Assembly (NCBI RefSeq): GCF_003003355.1
Contig: NZ_PVTQ01000024.1
Span: 1 to 42,526 of the forward strand
From: Donghicola tyrosinivorans
GTDB lineage: Bacteria > Pseudomonadota > Alphaproteobacteria > Rhodobacterales > Rhodobacteraceae
DNA length: 42,526 bases
Reading direction: 5' to 3'
In this document: in pieces, positions 1-8,417 of the stretch
Numbering within the stretch: the stretch's first letter is position 1
Layout of the letters: each line of letters starts with the position of its first letter
The notes under the pieces: model-generated
What the model was told of the DNA's origin: nothing
Database searches by the model: none
What the model saw: the letters and a program-made list of their open reading frames with translations, nothing else
Made by a program: the position numbers and the translations under genes

Positions 1-28
1 CGTCGGTCAGCCAGAAAAGGTCGCTCAT
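1..28 (-). CDS. IS5-family transposase, first 9 codons only (partial)
   Basis: The ATG at 28 on the minus strand opens the peptide MSDLFWLTD, cut by the window edge. This start is characteristic of IS5-family (IS427-like) transposases common in Rhodobacterales, which continue with a helix-turn-helix region and a split DDE catalytic domain. A purine-rich stretch (AACGGAG) lies about 9 bp before the ATG and can serve as ribosome binding site. Only the N-terminal stub is visible, so whether the transposase is intact cannot be judged. Confidence 0.65.
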
Positions 29-92
29 GTCACCGCTCCGTTTTCCGGGCCGTGAATCACGCAGCGCTTTGAAAATCAATGCATCCTGACCC
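1..92 (-). mobile_element. IS5-family insertion sequence, one end (continues beyond the left edge)
   Basis: On the minus strand the copA1 frame reads Phe-Ala-Phe-Ala and then runs into TAG followed by GGGTCAGGATGC. Intact Cu-ATPases continue here with Tyr-Asn, so the coding match breaks exactly after GCC-TA. The TA is compatible with the 2-bp target duplication made by many IS5-family members. About 65 bp further on, an ATG opens a frame that starts like an IS5-family transposase. The element end is therefore placed at about position 92. The other end, the inverted repeat partner and the second TA copy are outside the window. Confidence 0.75.
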
Positions 93-2287
93 TAGGCGAA
101 GGCAAAGAACAGGTTTTCCTTGATGTTGCGAAGCGTTGCGGTGGCCAGTTTGCGGGCGCGTACAATGCCGGTCAGGTCGCCGCCCAGAAGGGTGATCCCT
201 GCGCTTTCGACAGCCACGTCGGCTCCGGTGCCCATGGCAATCCCGACATCGGCGGCGGCAAGGGCAGGGGCGTCATTCACCCCGTCGCCGGCCATCGCGA
301 TATAGGCGCCTTGCGCACGCAACTCCTCGACAAGGGATTTCTTGTCCTCGGGCAGAACGCCCGCGCGGACCTCGTCGATATCGAGTTGGCGCGCGACCGC
401 TTCGGCGGTGCGCTGGTTGTCGCCGGTCGCCATGATGACCCTAAGGCCAAGCGCGTGCAGGTCGCGGATCGCTGCGGCGGTCGTGTCCTTGATCGGGTCG
501 GCAACGGCGACCAGACCGGCCAGCGTTCCGTCAAGGGCAACATACATGGCCGTCTTACCGTCCGCGCGCATCGCATCGGCGGGCGCGTCCCCAGCAGACG
601 TGTCGACCCCCAGAGCCGCCATCAACGCCGGGTTGCCAAGAGCCACATCGCGGCCTTCAACCCGTCCGGTGACGCCTTTGCCCGTTACCGCATCGAATTC
701 ACTTGCGTCGTGGCGTGGGGCGCCCCTGTCCCGTGCACCCTGAACGATGGCTTCGGCCAGAGGGTGTTCGGAGCCGCGTTCCAGGGCGGCGGCATAGGCC
801 AGCACGTCAGCCTCGTTCGCGCCCGACAGGCCGACCACGTCGGTCAGGGTGGGCTTGCCCATGGTCAGCGTGCCGGTCTTGTCGACGATGACGGTATCGA
901 CGCGGGCCATGCGCTCCAGTGCCTCGGCGTCCTTGATCAGCACGCCCGCCTGCGCGCCACGCCCGGCGGCGGTGGTGATCGAGATCGGCGTAGCCAGCCC
1001 CAGCGCACAGGGGCAGGCGATGATCAGTACGGAAACGGCGGCGGTGATGGCAAACGCCAGCGCCGGGTCAGGACCGATCAAAAGCCACGCGAAGAAGGCC
1101 AGCGTTGCAATACCGACCACGGTGGGTACGAAGATCGCCGAAACCCGGTCTGCCAGACCTTGGATTGGCGCCCGCGACCGGCGGGCGCCCGCGACCATGT
1201 CGACGATCTGGGAAAGCACCGTGTCGGCACCGACTTGCGTGGCGCGGATCGCCAGCGTGCCATTCTTGTTGATCGTGCCGCCGGTGACGCGGTCGCCTGC
1301 GGTCTTTTCGATGGGCACGGGTTCGCCGGTGATCATGCTTTCATCAACCGAGGACCGACCCTCGACCACTTCGGCATCCACCGGAATGCTGTCGCCGGGG
1401 CGGACGCGCAGCATGTCGCCCGCGACCACGTTTTCCAGCGGCGCATCGTATTCCTCGCCATCGGGCAGGATGCGGCGAGCGGTCTTTGGAGCAAGGTCCA
1501 GCAGGGCGCGGATCGCATCGCCGGTGCGTTCGCGCGCGCGGAGTTCCAGCACCTGCCCGACGAAAATCAGGGCGACGATGACGACCGAGGCCTCGAAATA
1601 GGTGCCGACGCCTTCGCCCATCCGGTAGTCCTCGGGGAAGACACTTGGCAGGAAGGTGGCAAAGATCGAATAGACATATGCCGACCCGACCCCAAGCGAG
1701 ATCAGCGTCCACATGTTGGGTGACAGGTTGCGGAACGAGTCCAGCCCGCGTCTGAAGAACGGCAGCGCGGCCCACAGGACGATGGGCGTGGCCAACAGGA
1801 ATTCGATGTAGGTCGCGATACGGTGACCCAGCCAGTCGCGGACGGGCAGGCCGACAAGCTCTCCCATCGTCAGGATGACCAAAGGCACCGCCGCCGCGGC
1901 GCTGATCCACATCCGGCGGGTGAAGTCGGTCAGTTCTTCGGACGGTTCGTCGCTGGGTAGCATCGGTTCCAGCGCCATGCCGCAGATCGGGCAGGCCCCC
2001 GGTTCGTCGCGGACGATCTCGGGGTGCATGGGGCAGGTCCATTGCGTGCCGGGTTGGGCCTGTTGGCCTGTCTTGTCGGCATTGCCGGACGCATAGAACC
2101 ACGGGTCAGCCTTGAACCTGTCCTCGCAGGAGGCCGAGCAGAAATGATGGGTCTCTCCTCCAAAGGTCTGCGTTCGGGTGTCGTCCTTGACTTCGATGGT
2201 CATACCACAGACCGGGTCCGTGGCCGTAGGGGCGCCAGCCGGGATCGGGGCATGCTGCGAATGGGAGTGGTGGGCATGGTCGGGCAT
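92..2287 (-). CDS. copA: Copper-translocating P-type ATPase (CopA-type), 3' end lost to IS insertion
   Basis: A P1B-type ATPase that would export Cu(I) from the cytoplasm. In order it has a YHS-like metal domain (DPVCGM at 24-29, FCSASC at 49-54), a heavy-metal-binding motif with CPMHP and CPICGM (about residues 84-107), membrane helices, the actuator TGEP loop, the CPC ion-binding motif (Cys425-Pro-Cys427), the phosphorylated Asp469 in DKTGT, the HP motif in SEHPLAEA and the GDGVNDAP hinge. It stops right after ENLFFAFA, so the last two membrane helices, with the conserved Met and Ser that complete the Cu(I) site, are missing. The stop codon is created by an IS5-family insertion. About 80 residues are lost, so transport activity is unlikely. 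A CueR-type promoter sits directly upstream. An intact second copper ATPase lies at 23781-26288. Confidence 0.9.
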   Translation of the reverse strand: MPDHAHHSHSQHAPIPAGAPTATDPVCGMTIEVKDDTRTQTFGGETHHFCSASCEDRFKADPWFYASGNADKTGQQAQPGTQWTCPMHPEIVRDEPGACPICGMALEPMLPSDEPSEELTDFTRRMWISAAAAVPLVILTMGELVGLPVRDWLGHRIATYIEFLLATPIVLWAALPFFRRGLDSFRNLSPNMWTLISLGVGSAYVYSIFATFLPSVFPEDYRMGEGVGTYFEASVVIVALIFVGQVLELRARERTGDAIRALLDLAPKTARRILPDGEEYDAPLENVVAGDMLRVRPGDSIPVDAEVVEGRSSVDESMITGEPVPIEKTAGDRVTGGTINKNGTLAIRATQVGADTVLSQIVDMVAGARRSRAPIQGLADRVSAIFVPTVVGIATLAFFAWLLIGPDPALAFAITAAVSVLIIACPCALGLATPISITTAAGRGAQAGVLIKDAEALERMARVDTVIVDKTGTLTMGKPTLTDVVGLSGANEADVLAYAAALERGSEHPLAEAIVQGARDRGAPRHDASEFDAVTGKGVTGRVEGRDVALGNPALMAALGVDTSAGDAPADAMRADGKTAMYVALDGTLAGLVAVADPIKDTTAAAIRDLHALGLRVIMATGDNQRTAEAVARQLDIDEVRAGVLPEDKKSLVEELRAQGAYIAMAGDGVNDAPALAAADVGIAMGTGADVAVESAGITLLGGDLTGIVRARKLATATLRNIKENLFFAFA

Positions 2288-2310
2288 GATCGAAGTCCTT
2301 TCCCGTATCA

Positions 2311-2341
2311 GTCATGGGCCCTCCAGCAAGGGGAAGGTCAA
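2311..2341 (-). promoter_or_regulatory. CueR-type promoter/operator of copA1
   Basis: On the minus strand TTGACC (-35, 2336-2341) is followed after a 19-bp spacer by CATGAC (-10, 2311-2316). The long spacer is typical of MerR-family activated promoters. The dyad ACCTTCC-N6-TGGAGGG nearly matches the known CueR box of E. coli copA. It lies 24 bp upstream of the copA1 start, and its -35 hexamer overlaps the stop codon of the preceding permease gene. Confidence 0.85.
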
Positions 2342-3651
2342 GCGCCGTGATGGTGATGCATTTTGGGCGGGTGCCGACGCAAGAAGATGTGCTCGAAGCC
2401 AAAAACGATGATCATTCCGACACCTGCGATCACCACGATCCACGGGTCGGCCTGCACCTTCATCCCGGCAAAGGCAGCCAACACGACGGCGTCCAATCCG
2501 ATTGCGGTCAGCAAGACCCAGCCGCGCGCGCCCACCTCGGTCCGCAGATTGCGGAACACTCCCCAATGGATCAGCATGTCCATCACCAGATAGAAGAACG
2601 CCCCCAGCGACGCGATGCGTCCGAGATCGAAGAAGATGGTCAGCAGCGTGGCAATCACAACCGTGTAGACTAAGGTGTGGTCGCGGATGACGCCGGGCAT
2701 GCCGAAATGGCTGTGCGGGATCATCCGCATCTCGGTCAGCATGGCCAGCATGCGGGACACGGCAAAGACGCTGGCGATCAGGCCGGAGGCCGTCGCCACG
2801 AGCGCCAGGCCGACGGTCAGGTAGAACCCGGTCCGCCCCAGGGCCGGTTCCGCGGCCTCGGCCAGCGCATAGTCCCGTGCAGCAACGATCCGGTCCAGCG
2901 GCAGACTGCTGCCGACGGCAAAGGCGACCAACAGGTAGACCAGCGTACAGATGGCGATGGAAACGATGATGGCACGGCCAACGTTGCGGTGCGGGTTCGT
3001 GATTTCGGCCCCGCTGTTCGTGATGGTCGTGAACCCCTTGAAGGCAAGGATCGCCAGAGCCATCGAGGCGACAAATCCGGTGATCCCGGTGTCTTGCTGT
3101 CCCCCGGTCGCCTCGAAGCTGATCCCGCCCGCCCAAAGCGCTGCTATGCCGAAAACGGTGATGCCCCCGACCTTCAGCGCTGCCATCAGCACCGACAGCC
3201 AGCCGACGGACCGGTTGCCCGCGACATTGACCAGCCACGCAAACACGATGACGCTTACGCCGATGGCGGGCACAAGCCATGTGTCGCGCGGCATGTCGAG
3301 CCCGCGCAGCAGGTAGGTGGCAAAGGTCCGCGCCACGAGGCTTTCGTTGATGACCATCGACAGCGCCATCAGCAGGGCGGCCCCGGCGGCGACAGTCGTT
3401 GGGCCATAGGCTTTTTGCAAGATCATCCCTATGCCGCCCGCAGAGGGGTAGGCGTTCGACATCTTGACATAGGTGTAGGCGCTGAAGGCGGTGACAACGG
3501 CACCGGCGATGAAGGCGAAGGGGAAGAGCGGCCCCGCCAAAGCTGCGATCTGACCGGTCAGCGCGAGGATCCCGGCGCCGATCATCACGCCGGTACCCAT
3601 GGCGATGGCATCCAGCAGGGTCAGGCTGTTCTTGCGATAGTCCGAAGTCAT
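2338..3651 (-). CDS. APC-superfamily amino acid permease-like transporter
   Basis: A 437-residue polytopic membrane protein of the amino acid/polyamine/organocation superfamily. The N-terminal segment (AMGTGVMIGAGILALTG, about residues 17-33) is the first-helix signature of the family with its unwound GxG substrate-binding stretch. About twelve hydrophobic segments follow. The C-terminus ends in HHRRHPPK-type basic residues and a four-His tail (HHHHGA), which may bind metal. The ATG overlaps the stop of the upstream TVP38-like gene by 4 bp, so the two are translationally coupled. The substrate cannot be read from the sequence; the copper-operon position and His tail only hint at a metal-stress role. 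Confidence 0.8.
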   Translation of the reverse strand: MTSDYRKNSLTLLDAIAMGTGVMIGAGILALTGQIAALAGPLFPFAFIAGAVVTAFSAYTYVKMSNAYPSAGGIGMILQKAYGPTTVAAGAALLMALSMVINESLVARTFATYLLRGLDMPRDTWLVPAIGVSVIVFAWLVNVAGNRSVGWLSVLMAALKVGGITVFGIAALWAGGISFEATGGQQDTGITGFVASMALAILAFKGFTTITNSGAEITNPHRNVGRAIIVSIAICTLVYLLVAFAVGSSLPLDRIVAARDYALAEAAEPALGRTGFYLTVGLALVATASGLIASVFAVSRMLAMLTEMRMIPHSHFGMPGVIRDHTLVYTVVIATLLTIFFDLGRIASLGAFFYLVMDMLIHWGVFRNLRTEVGARGWVLLTAIGLDAVVLAAFAGMKVQADPWIVVIAGVGMIIVFGFEHIFLRRHPPKMHHHHGA

Positions 3652-4340
3652 TCCGTATTCCTCTTGTCATCGTCCCGGTGCCGCAAGGCCAGCACCAGCA
3701 GCGGTACCGCCGTGACCAGCCCCAGGCCGAGGGCCAGCCATTCCGCCGACCCGAAATCTCCCTGCATGGCGACGCTGCCCACATGGGCCAGAACGAAGCT
3801 GGCGGGCAGGATTCCGGCCATCGTCGCCAGCGCAAAGCGCCAGGCGTGCAGGCGGCTCAGTCCGGCGGCATAACTCATCGCGTCGAACGATACGAAGGGC
3901 AGCAGGCGGCTGACAAAGACCGTCAGTGTCAATGCGTTTTGCGAACCGAACAGCCCGCGATCGGCACTGTGGCCCAATAAACGCTCGACCGTGCCGCGCC
4001 CGAGCGTCCTGGCAAGGGCAAAGGCGATGACCGCGCCGATCTCGGACCCGAGGGCGACGTAGGCTGCCCCGGCATAGTGCCCATAGGCGGCACCTGCCGC
4101 CAGCGCGATGGGCGCGCTGGGGATCGGGCTGGCGACAACGGCGGCGGTCATCAGTGCGACAACGGCGACAGGCCCCCAAGGGCCCGCGGCATGGACCCAA
4201 GTTTCGACCCGCGCGCGGTCGATCGTCGGCATCTGCCCACCCAGCAGCCAGTACAGGGCCAGCGCGCCAAGCAGCGCCGCCGCGATCCACACAAAGGGGC
4301 GAAGCGCCGGACTGAACCGATCCACGCCGCGCCCGGTCAT
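3648..4340 (-). CDS. TVP38/TMEM64 (DedA-like, SNARE-associated) membrane protein
   Basis: A 230-residue inner-membrane protein with about six hydrophobic segments. The central region AAYGHYAGAAYVALGSEIG followed by AFALARTLGR (about residues 82-113) is the conserved re-entrant core of the TVP38/TMEM64 and DedA families, which are linked to membrane homeostasis and lipid scrambling. Members of this family often sit beside heavy-metal genes such as merA and copA. It ends 4 bp inside the permease gene and begins 1 bp after the rhodanese stop, so it belongs to the same minus-strand operon. No substrate can be assigned. Confidence 0.8.
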   Translation of the reverse strand: MTGRGVDRFSPALRPFVWIAAALLGALALYWLLGGQMPTIDRARVETWVHAAGPWGPVAVVALMTAAVVASPIPSAPIALAAGAAYGHYAGAAYVALGSEIGAVIAFALARTLGRGTVERLLGHSADRGLFGSQNALTLTVFVSRLLPFVSFDAMSYAAGLSRLHAWRFALATMAGILPASFVLAHVGSVAMQGDFGSAEWLALGLGLVTAVPLLVLALRHRDDDKRNTE

Positions 4341-4341
4341 G

Positions 4342-4815
4342 TCAGGTCAGCGCCTCTGGGAGGGATGCAAGCGCCGCATCCAGCGGCACCACGGGCAGCC
4401 CGGCGGCGATCCAGCCCGGCCCGGCCCCGGAGCCCAGCATCCCCTCGGAGATATCGGCATACCCGGTGTAGCCCGCCCGCATCAACGCGCCCAGCACCGA
4501 CAGCGACCGCCCGCCCGTGGCGCAGATCAGCCCGACGGTGCGCTCGCCCGCGTGGGAGCGGGCCGCAAAGAGGCGGTCGGCAAAGCGGGCTTCGTGCATG
4601 CTGATCGGCCAGACCCCGGCGCCGATCCCGGTTTCCTGCCATTCCTCGCGAGAGCGGATGTCGATCACCCGCGCAGTATCGTTCAACAGCGCATCATAAG
4701 CCTGACCGGCGGACCATGCGCCCGTGCCCTGCGCCCAGGAAGGAACTGCAAACGGCGCCGCGCCCGAAGCCGCCAGCCCTGCCAGCACGAACCGCCGCGT
4801 GCGATCAGGCCGCAT
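4342..4815 (-). CDS. Exported rhodanese-like domain protein
   Basis: A 157-residue protein with a twin-arginine-like N-terminus (RTRRFVLAGLAASG) and a cleavage-like site near SWAQG, so it probably acts in the periplasm. The remainder is one rhodanese domain: VIDIRSREEW is the first conserved strand and loop, and CATGGRS (Cys98) is the active-site loop that carries the persulfide. Rhodaneses transfer sulfane sulfur or act as thiol-handling proteins; the acceptor here is unknown. It overlaps the DUF302 gene by 11 bp and is followed at once by the TVP38 gene. A single-domain rhodanese beside copper-ATPase genes fits a role in thiol or sulfur chemistry under copper stress, which is inference. Confidence 0.85.
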   Translation of the reverse strand: MRPDRTRRFVLAGLAASGAAPFAVPSWAQGTGAWSAGQAYDALLNDTARVIDIRSREEWQETGIGAGVWPISMHEARFADRLFAARSHAGERTVGLICATGGRSLSVLGALMRAGYTGYADISEGMLGSGAGPGWIAAGLPVVPLDAALASLPEALT

Positions 4816-5191
4816 CGACAGCCCCCATCAGCATGTCGCGGACCTGGCCCGCGACGGCGTGCAACTGGTCGTTGTCGATTGCCGCCATCGACGCGACGGG
4901 ATCGATCGCGCTGACTTCGGTGCCGCCCTCGACTTCGCGCAGGATGACGTTGCAGGGCAGCATCGCGCCGACGCGCGGTTCCAGCCCGATGGCCTCATAC
5001 GCCATCTTGGGATTGCAGGCACCAAGGATGCGGTAGCCCTCCATTTCGGCGTCGATCTTCTTTTTCATCGTCGCCTTGACGTCGATTTCGGTCAGCACGC
5101 CGAACCCCGCCTCGGACAGGGCTGCGCGCACGCGCATGTCGGCGTCGTCGATCGACACGCCGCTCAGCAGGCGGTCATGGGTATAGCTCAT
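4805..5191 (-). CDS. DUF302 domain protein
   Basis: A 128-residue cytosolic protein without a signal peptide, consisting of a single DUF302 domain. FGVLTEIDVKATMKKKI followed by YRILGACNPKMAYEAI, and later GAMLPCNVILRE, are the family's typical blocks. The ATG at 5191 is preferred because AGGAG lies 7 bp upstream; a longer frame from 5236 lacks such a site. DUF302 proteins have no settled function, although they often accompany sulfur-oxidation or metal-resistance genes. The gene overlaps the rhodanese start and is the second gene of the operon beginning at 5779. Confidence 0.85.
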   Translation of the reverse strand: MSYTHDRLLSGVSIDDADMRVRAALSEAGFGVLTEIDVKATMKKKIDAEMEGYRILGACNPKMAYEAIGLEPRVGAMLPCNVILREVEGGTEVSAIDPVASMAAIDNDQLHAVAGQVRDMLMGAVDAA

Positions 5192-5251
5192 GGCAGGTCT
5201 CCTATCGTTGCGGCATGGCCCGATTGCCGGGGCCATGCCCGTGTAACTGGC

Positions 5252-5779
5252 TCATTCCTGCGCGGGGTCCATCCTCGGCATGGAACCGATCCGCCCGGCA
5301 AAGCCCTGCATTTCGGAACCGGTGATCTTGCCGTCGCCGTCGGCATCGAGATGCTGGAAGCGATCGACCATCGTCTCCTTCATCATCTGTGCGTGCCAAT
5401 CGGCGAATTCGTCAAGGCTCAGGCTGTCGTCCCCGTCGCCGTCATGGGACATCATGCCTTGCCGCATCATGTCGCCCATGTCCCCCATGCCGTCACCGGA
5501 CGGGCCCATCATGGGGCGCATCATCTGCATCATGTCGCGGTCCATCATCCCCATTGCGGAGGACCCCATGCCCATCATCGGCATGTCGCCGCCCGCGTGC
5601 ATCCGCATCATCATCTGCATCATGGTGTTGTGCATGTCGCCATTCATCTGGGGAATCGCCATGTCACCGCCCGTCGGGCCGGCGCCGTTTCCGGTGTGGT
5701 GGTCTGAGTCCGCAAGGGCGGGCGCTGCGGTCAGTGCCAGAACCGCAAGAACAGAGACAGCTTGTGTAAATCGGGGCAT
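5252..5779 (-). CDS. Exported methionine/histidine-rich EF-hand protein
   Basis: A 175-residue protein with a Sec signal peptide (about residues 1-23, ending ALA-DSDHH). The middle (about 39-105) is dominated by Met, with runs such as MMQMMMRMHAGGDMPMM, a composition typical of periplasmic Cu(I) binding. Two canonical EF-hand loops follow: DGDGDDSLSLDE and DADGDGKITGSE, each with acidic residues at positions 1, 3, 5 and 12, so Ca2+ binding is expected. The start at 5779 has AGGAG about 6 bp upstream. It is the first gene of the minus-strand operon that ends in copA1 and faces the two-component genes. A copper or calcium buffer or sensor in the periplasm is the likely role (inference). Confidence 0.8.
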   Translation of the reverse strand: MPRFTQAVSVLAVLALTAAPALADSDHHTGNGAGPTGGDMAIPQMNGDMHNTMMQMMMRMHAGGDMPMMGMGSSAMGMMDRDMMQMMRPMMGPSGDGMGDMGDMMRQGMMSHDGDGDDSLSLDEFADWHAQMMKETMVDRFQHLDADGDGKITGSEMQGFAGRIGSMPRMDPAQE

Positions 5780-5854
5780 CGTGTGCTCCTTTCGCTTGAG
5801 AGTGTCGTTTCCGGCCCCAGTCAAACGCTGTTTTCGGGCGACATGCAGCCCCGG

Positions 5855-5905
5855 ATTTGTAACGATCTGTCGCAAAGCCGGGGCGTGATACAAACCGCTA
5901 CAAAT
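5855..5905. promoter_or_regulatory. Inverted pair of tandem-repeat sites, probable response-regulator operators
   Basis: Between the divergent EF-hand and response-regulator genes, 5887-5905 reads GATACAAACCGCTACAAAT, a direct repeat TACAAA-N4-TACAAA with a 10-bp period. On the opposite strand 5855-5871 reads GACAGATCGTTACAAAT, matching it at 13 of 17 positions. Tandem half-sites one helical turn apart are what OmpR-family regulators bind. A third copy occurs at 17808-17826. Binding by the adjacent regulator is inferred. Confidence 0.6.
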
Positions 5906-5947
5906 CGACCGGTGAAGTTCCCGGCCCCGGTCCGTTAGAAGGGGCGC

Positions 5948-6670
5948 ATGGGACAGCAACCGCATATTCTCGTGGTCGACGATCACGCCCAGATCCGCGA
6001 AAGCGTCACGCGGTTTCTGCAAAAGAACGGGGTGCGCGCCACCGCAGCCAAGGATGCGGCCGAAATGGATGCCTGCCTTGCGGTCGGCCAATTCGACCTG
6101 ATGGTGCTGGACGTCATGATGCCGGGCGAGGACGGCCTGTCCGTCTGTCGCCGTCTGTCGCCGCAAGGCGATCTGCCCATCATCCTTCTGACCGCCCTTG
6201 GTGAGGAAACCGACCGGATCGTCGGGCTGGAGCTGGGGGCGGATGACTATCTGGCCAAGCCGTTCAATCCCCGCGAATTGCTTGCCCGGATCAAGTCCGT
6301 CCTGCGGCGGACCACGCGCGAAGCCCCCATGGCCGGGCGGCTGGCGGGCCAGACGGTGCGTTTTGCCCACCTGCTACTGGACACGGACCGGCAGATTCTG
6401 CGCGACGAATCGGGCGCCGAAACGGCGCTGACCAGCGCTGAGTTCAAGCTGCTGTCGGTCTTTTTGGAACGCCCGCGCATTGTGCTGAGCCGGGATCAGT
6501 TGCTGGACCTGACGGCAGGCCGCATGGCCGGACCGCTGGACCGCACCATCGACAACCAGATCAGCCGCCTGCGCCGCAAGATCGAGCCCGACGTGTTGCG
6601 CCCGCGCATCATTAAGACGGTGCGCAATGGCGGCTACAGCCTTGCCTGCGATGTCGAGGCCGAGGCATGA
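5948..6670 (+). CDS. OmpR/PhoB-family response regulator
   Basis: A 240-residue DNA-binding response regulator. The receiver domain (about 6-120) has the acidic pair Asp11-Asp12, the phospho-acceptor Asp55 in LMVLDVMMPG, Thr82 and Lys104 in LAKPF. A winged-helix output domain follows (about 135-235), with TSAEFKLLSVFLE and the recognition-helix region TIDNQISRLRRKIE. The ATG has AAGGGG about 5 bp upstream. Its stop overlaps the start of the histidine kinase gene by 4 bp, so the pair is co-translated. The context (copper ATPase, Met-rich protein and copper-linked cytochromes, with shared operator motifs) suggests a periplasmic metal-responsive system. The signal itself cannot be read from the sequence. 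Confidence 0.93.
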   Translation: MGQQPHILVVDDHAQIRESVTRFLQKNGVRATAAKDAAEMDACLAVGQFDLMVLDVMMPGEDGLSVCRRLSPQGDLPIILLTALGEETDRIVGLELGADDYLAKPFNPRELLARIKSVLRRTTREAPMAGRLAGQTVRFAHLLLDTDRQILRDESGAETALTSAEFKLLSVFLERPRIVLSRDQLLDLTAGRMAGPLDRTIDNQISRLRRKIEPDVLRPRIIKTVRNGGYSLACDVEAEA

Positions 6671-8076
6671 GCCTGCGTGCCGCGATGACGCTGCGCTGGC
6701 AGTTGGTCCTGCTGATCGTAGCGGCGCTGACCGTGGCGCAGATCATCAGCCTGCTGCTGTTCGCCGACGAGCGCAGCCTTGCGATCCGTGCGGCGCTTGG
6801 CTTCGAGGCGGCGGGGCGTGCAGCCAACGTGGCGCGCCTGATCGAAGAGGCGCCACCCGATCTGCATGCCTCGATCCTGCGGGCGGCAAATTCGCCTCTC
6901 GTGCGGTTCGACCTGTCGCAGACGGCCTTGGTTCAGCACAGCGACCATTCCGATGGCGGTCTGGTCGAAAGCCGCATCCGTACCCTGCTGGATGACAGCT
7001 ACAGCCGCGACATCCGTGTCGAGCTTCACCAGATCGAGGGCCAGTTGATGCCGCTCGCCAATCTGTCGCGCGAGATGACAGAGATGCACATGGCGATGAT
7101 GCGGGGCGAGCTGACAGCCATCGAGATGAACCTATCAATAGCCATTTCCGGGGGGCACTGGCTGAATGTGGGCACCCGCTTCGAACGCCCGCCGATCCAG
7201 TGGCCGCTGGAATCCATGCTGGCCTTTGTGCTGTCGGCTACGGTGCTGCTGATCGTGGTGATCTGGTTCGTCATGACGCGGTTGACCGGCCCGCTGCGGC
7301 GGCTGGCGCGGGCCGCCGACCGGCTGGGGCGGGGCGAGGACGTGCCTGAACTGCCCGTTGCCGGCCCGACCGAGGTCCGCGACCTGACGGTTTCCTTCAA
7401 CCGGATGCAGGAACGCCTGACCCGCTTCGTCAATGACCGGACGCGGATGCTGGCGGCGCTGGGGCACGACCTGCGCTCGCCCCTGACGGCGATGCGGGTG
7501 CGTGCCGAGATGGTCGACGACGACGAAACCCGCGACAGCATCGTCGCCTCGGTCGAGGAAATGCAGGGCATGGTCGAGGCAACGTTGACTTTCGCACGCG
7601 GACTGACCGGATCAGAGCAGCCCGAACGCGTCAATCTGCACGACTACCTCGGCGCTCTGTGCCAGACCCTGCCCGCCGGGGTCGACCTGCTGGGAGCCGA
7701 CGACACCGAACTGCGCTTGCGCCCCAACGCCATGCGCCGCGCCTTGCGCAACCTGATCGAAAACGCCCTGCGCTACGGCCATATGGCGCGCATCGATTGG
7801 CAAAAGACTGGCGGGGAGGTGGTTCTGATCGTTGACGACGACGGACCGGGCATCCCCGAGGACCAGTTGGACAAGGTCTTTGACCCGTTTGTGCGGCTCG
7901 AAGAGTCGCGGTCGCTGGAAACCGGCGGGCATGGGCTGGGACTGTCCATCGCCCGGACGATCATCCAGTCGCATGGCGGCGATGTCACTCTGACGAACCG
8001 GCCCGAAGGCGGGTTGCGGGCACGGGTGCGGCTGCCGAACGGACATGCGGCCAACACCGAAGGAGAAACACCATGA
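6667..8076 (+). CDS. Membrane sensor histidine kinase
   Basis: A 469-residue two-component sensor, partner of the upstream regulator. One helix (about 10-33) leads to a periplasmic sensor region of roughly 145 residues, and a second helix spans about 180-205. A HAMP linker comes next (TRLTGPLRRLARAADRLG), then the HisKA domain with phospho-accepting His267 in ALGHDLRSPLTAMR, and the HATPase domain with the N box (NLIENALRYG), G1 box (DDDGPGIP) and G2 box (GGHGLGLSIA). The periplasmic part has His and Met residues (HSDHSDGG, MTEMHMAMMRGE) that could contact metal, but no known copper-sensor motif is recognised. The ATG overlaps the regulator stop. Confidence 0.92.
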   Translation: MSLRAAMTLRWQLVLLIVAALTVAQIISLLLFADERSLAIRAALGFEAAGRAANVARLIEEAPPDLHASILRAANSPLVRFDLSQTALVQHSDHSDGGLVESRIRTLLDDSYSRDIRVELHQIEGQLMPLANLSREMTEMHMAMMRGELTAIEMNLSIAISGGHWLNVGTRFERPPIQWPLESMLAFVLSATVLLIVVIWFVMTRLTGPLRRLARAADRLGRGEDVPELPVAGPTEVRDLTVSFNRMQERLTRFVNDRTRMLAALGHDLRSPLTAMRVRAEMVDDDETRDSIVASVEEMQGMVEATLTFARGLTGSEQPERVNLHDYLGALCQTLPAGVDLLGADDTELRLRPNAMRRALRNLIENALRYGHMARIDWQKTGGEVVLIVDDDGPGIPEDQLDKVFDPFVRLEESRSLETGGHGLGLSIARTIIQSHGGDVTLTNRPEGGLRARVRLPNGHAANTEGETP

Positions 8077-8390
8077 GACAGATCCTGATTTCACTGGGCG
8101 CGGCGCTGGCCGGCGCAGCACCTGCGCTGGCCGATGCCGATGACGGCATGATGAACGGCTATGGCATGGGCGGTTTCGGATTTGGCCTTGGCGGGTTCGG
8201 GATGCTGCTGTTCTGGGGCCTCGTGATTGCGATCGTCGTACTGGTCGTGATGCGGCTGACGGGCCGTGGCGACAGCGGGCCAGCCGTGTCCGATGCGCCG
8301 GATCCCCTTGAGGAACTGCGCCTGCGCTATGCGCGGGGCGAGATCGACGAAGAGGAGTTCCAGCGTCGCAAAGCTGCGCTGGACAAATAA
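8073..8390 (+). CDS. Small membrane protein with SHOCT domain
   Basis: A 105-residue protein with a signal-like N-terminus, a Gly/Met-rich stretch (MMNGYGMGGFGFGLGG), one strong membrane helix (about 45-66) and a C-terminal SHOCT motif (DPLEELRLRYARGEIDEEEF, about 77-96). SHOCT motifs are short helical segments found at the ends of many small membrane proteins, where they probably mediate oligomerisation. The ATG overlaps the kinase stop by 4 bp, making this the third gene of the two-component operon. Similar Gly/Met-rich SHOCT proteins are common in copper islands. A specific function cannot be given. Confidence 0.8.
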   Translation: MRQILISLGAALAGAAPALADADDGMMNGYGMGGFGFGLGGFGMLLFWGLVIAIVVLVVMRLTGRGDSGPAVSDAPDPLEELRLRYARGEIDEEEFQRRKAALDK

Positions 8391-8417
8391 CCGCGACACC
8401 CCCGAGGGAGGCCAAGC

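Noticed and set aside
311-1723. Long plus-strand open frame opposite copA1
   Set aside because: It is Arg/Gly/Asp-rich with no family resemblance and lies antisense to a clear ATPase; a GC-rich shadow.
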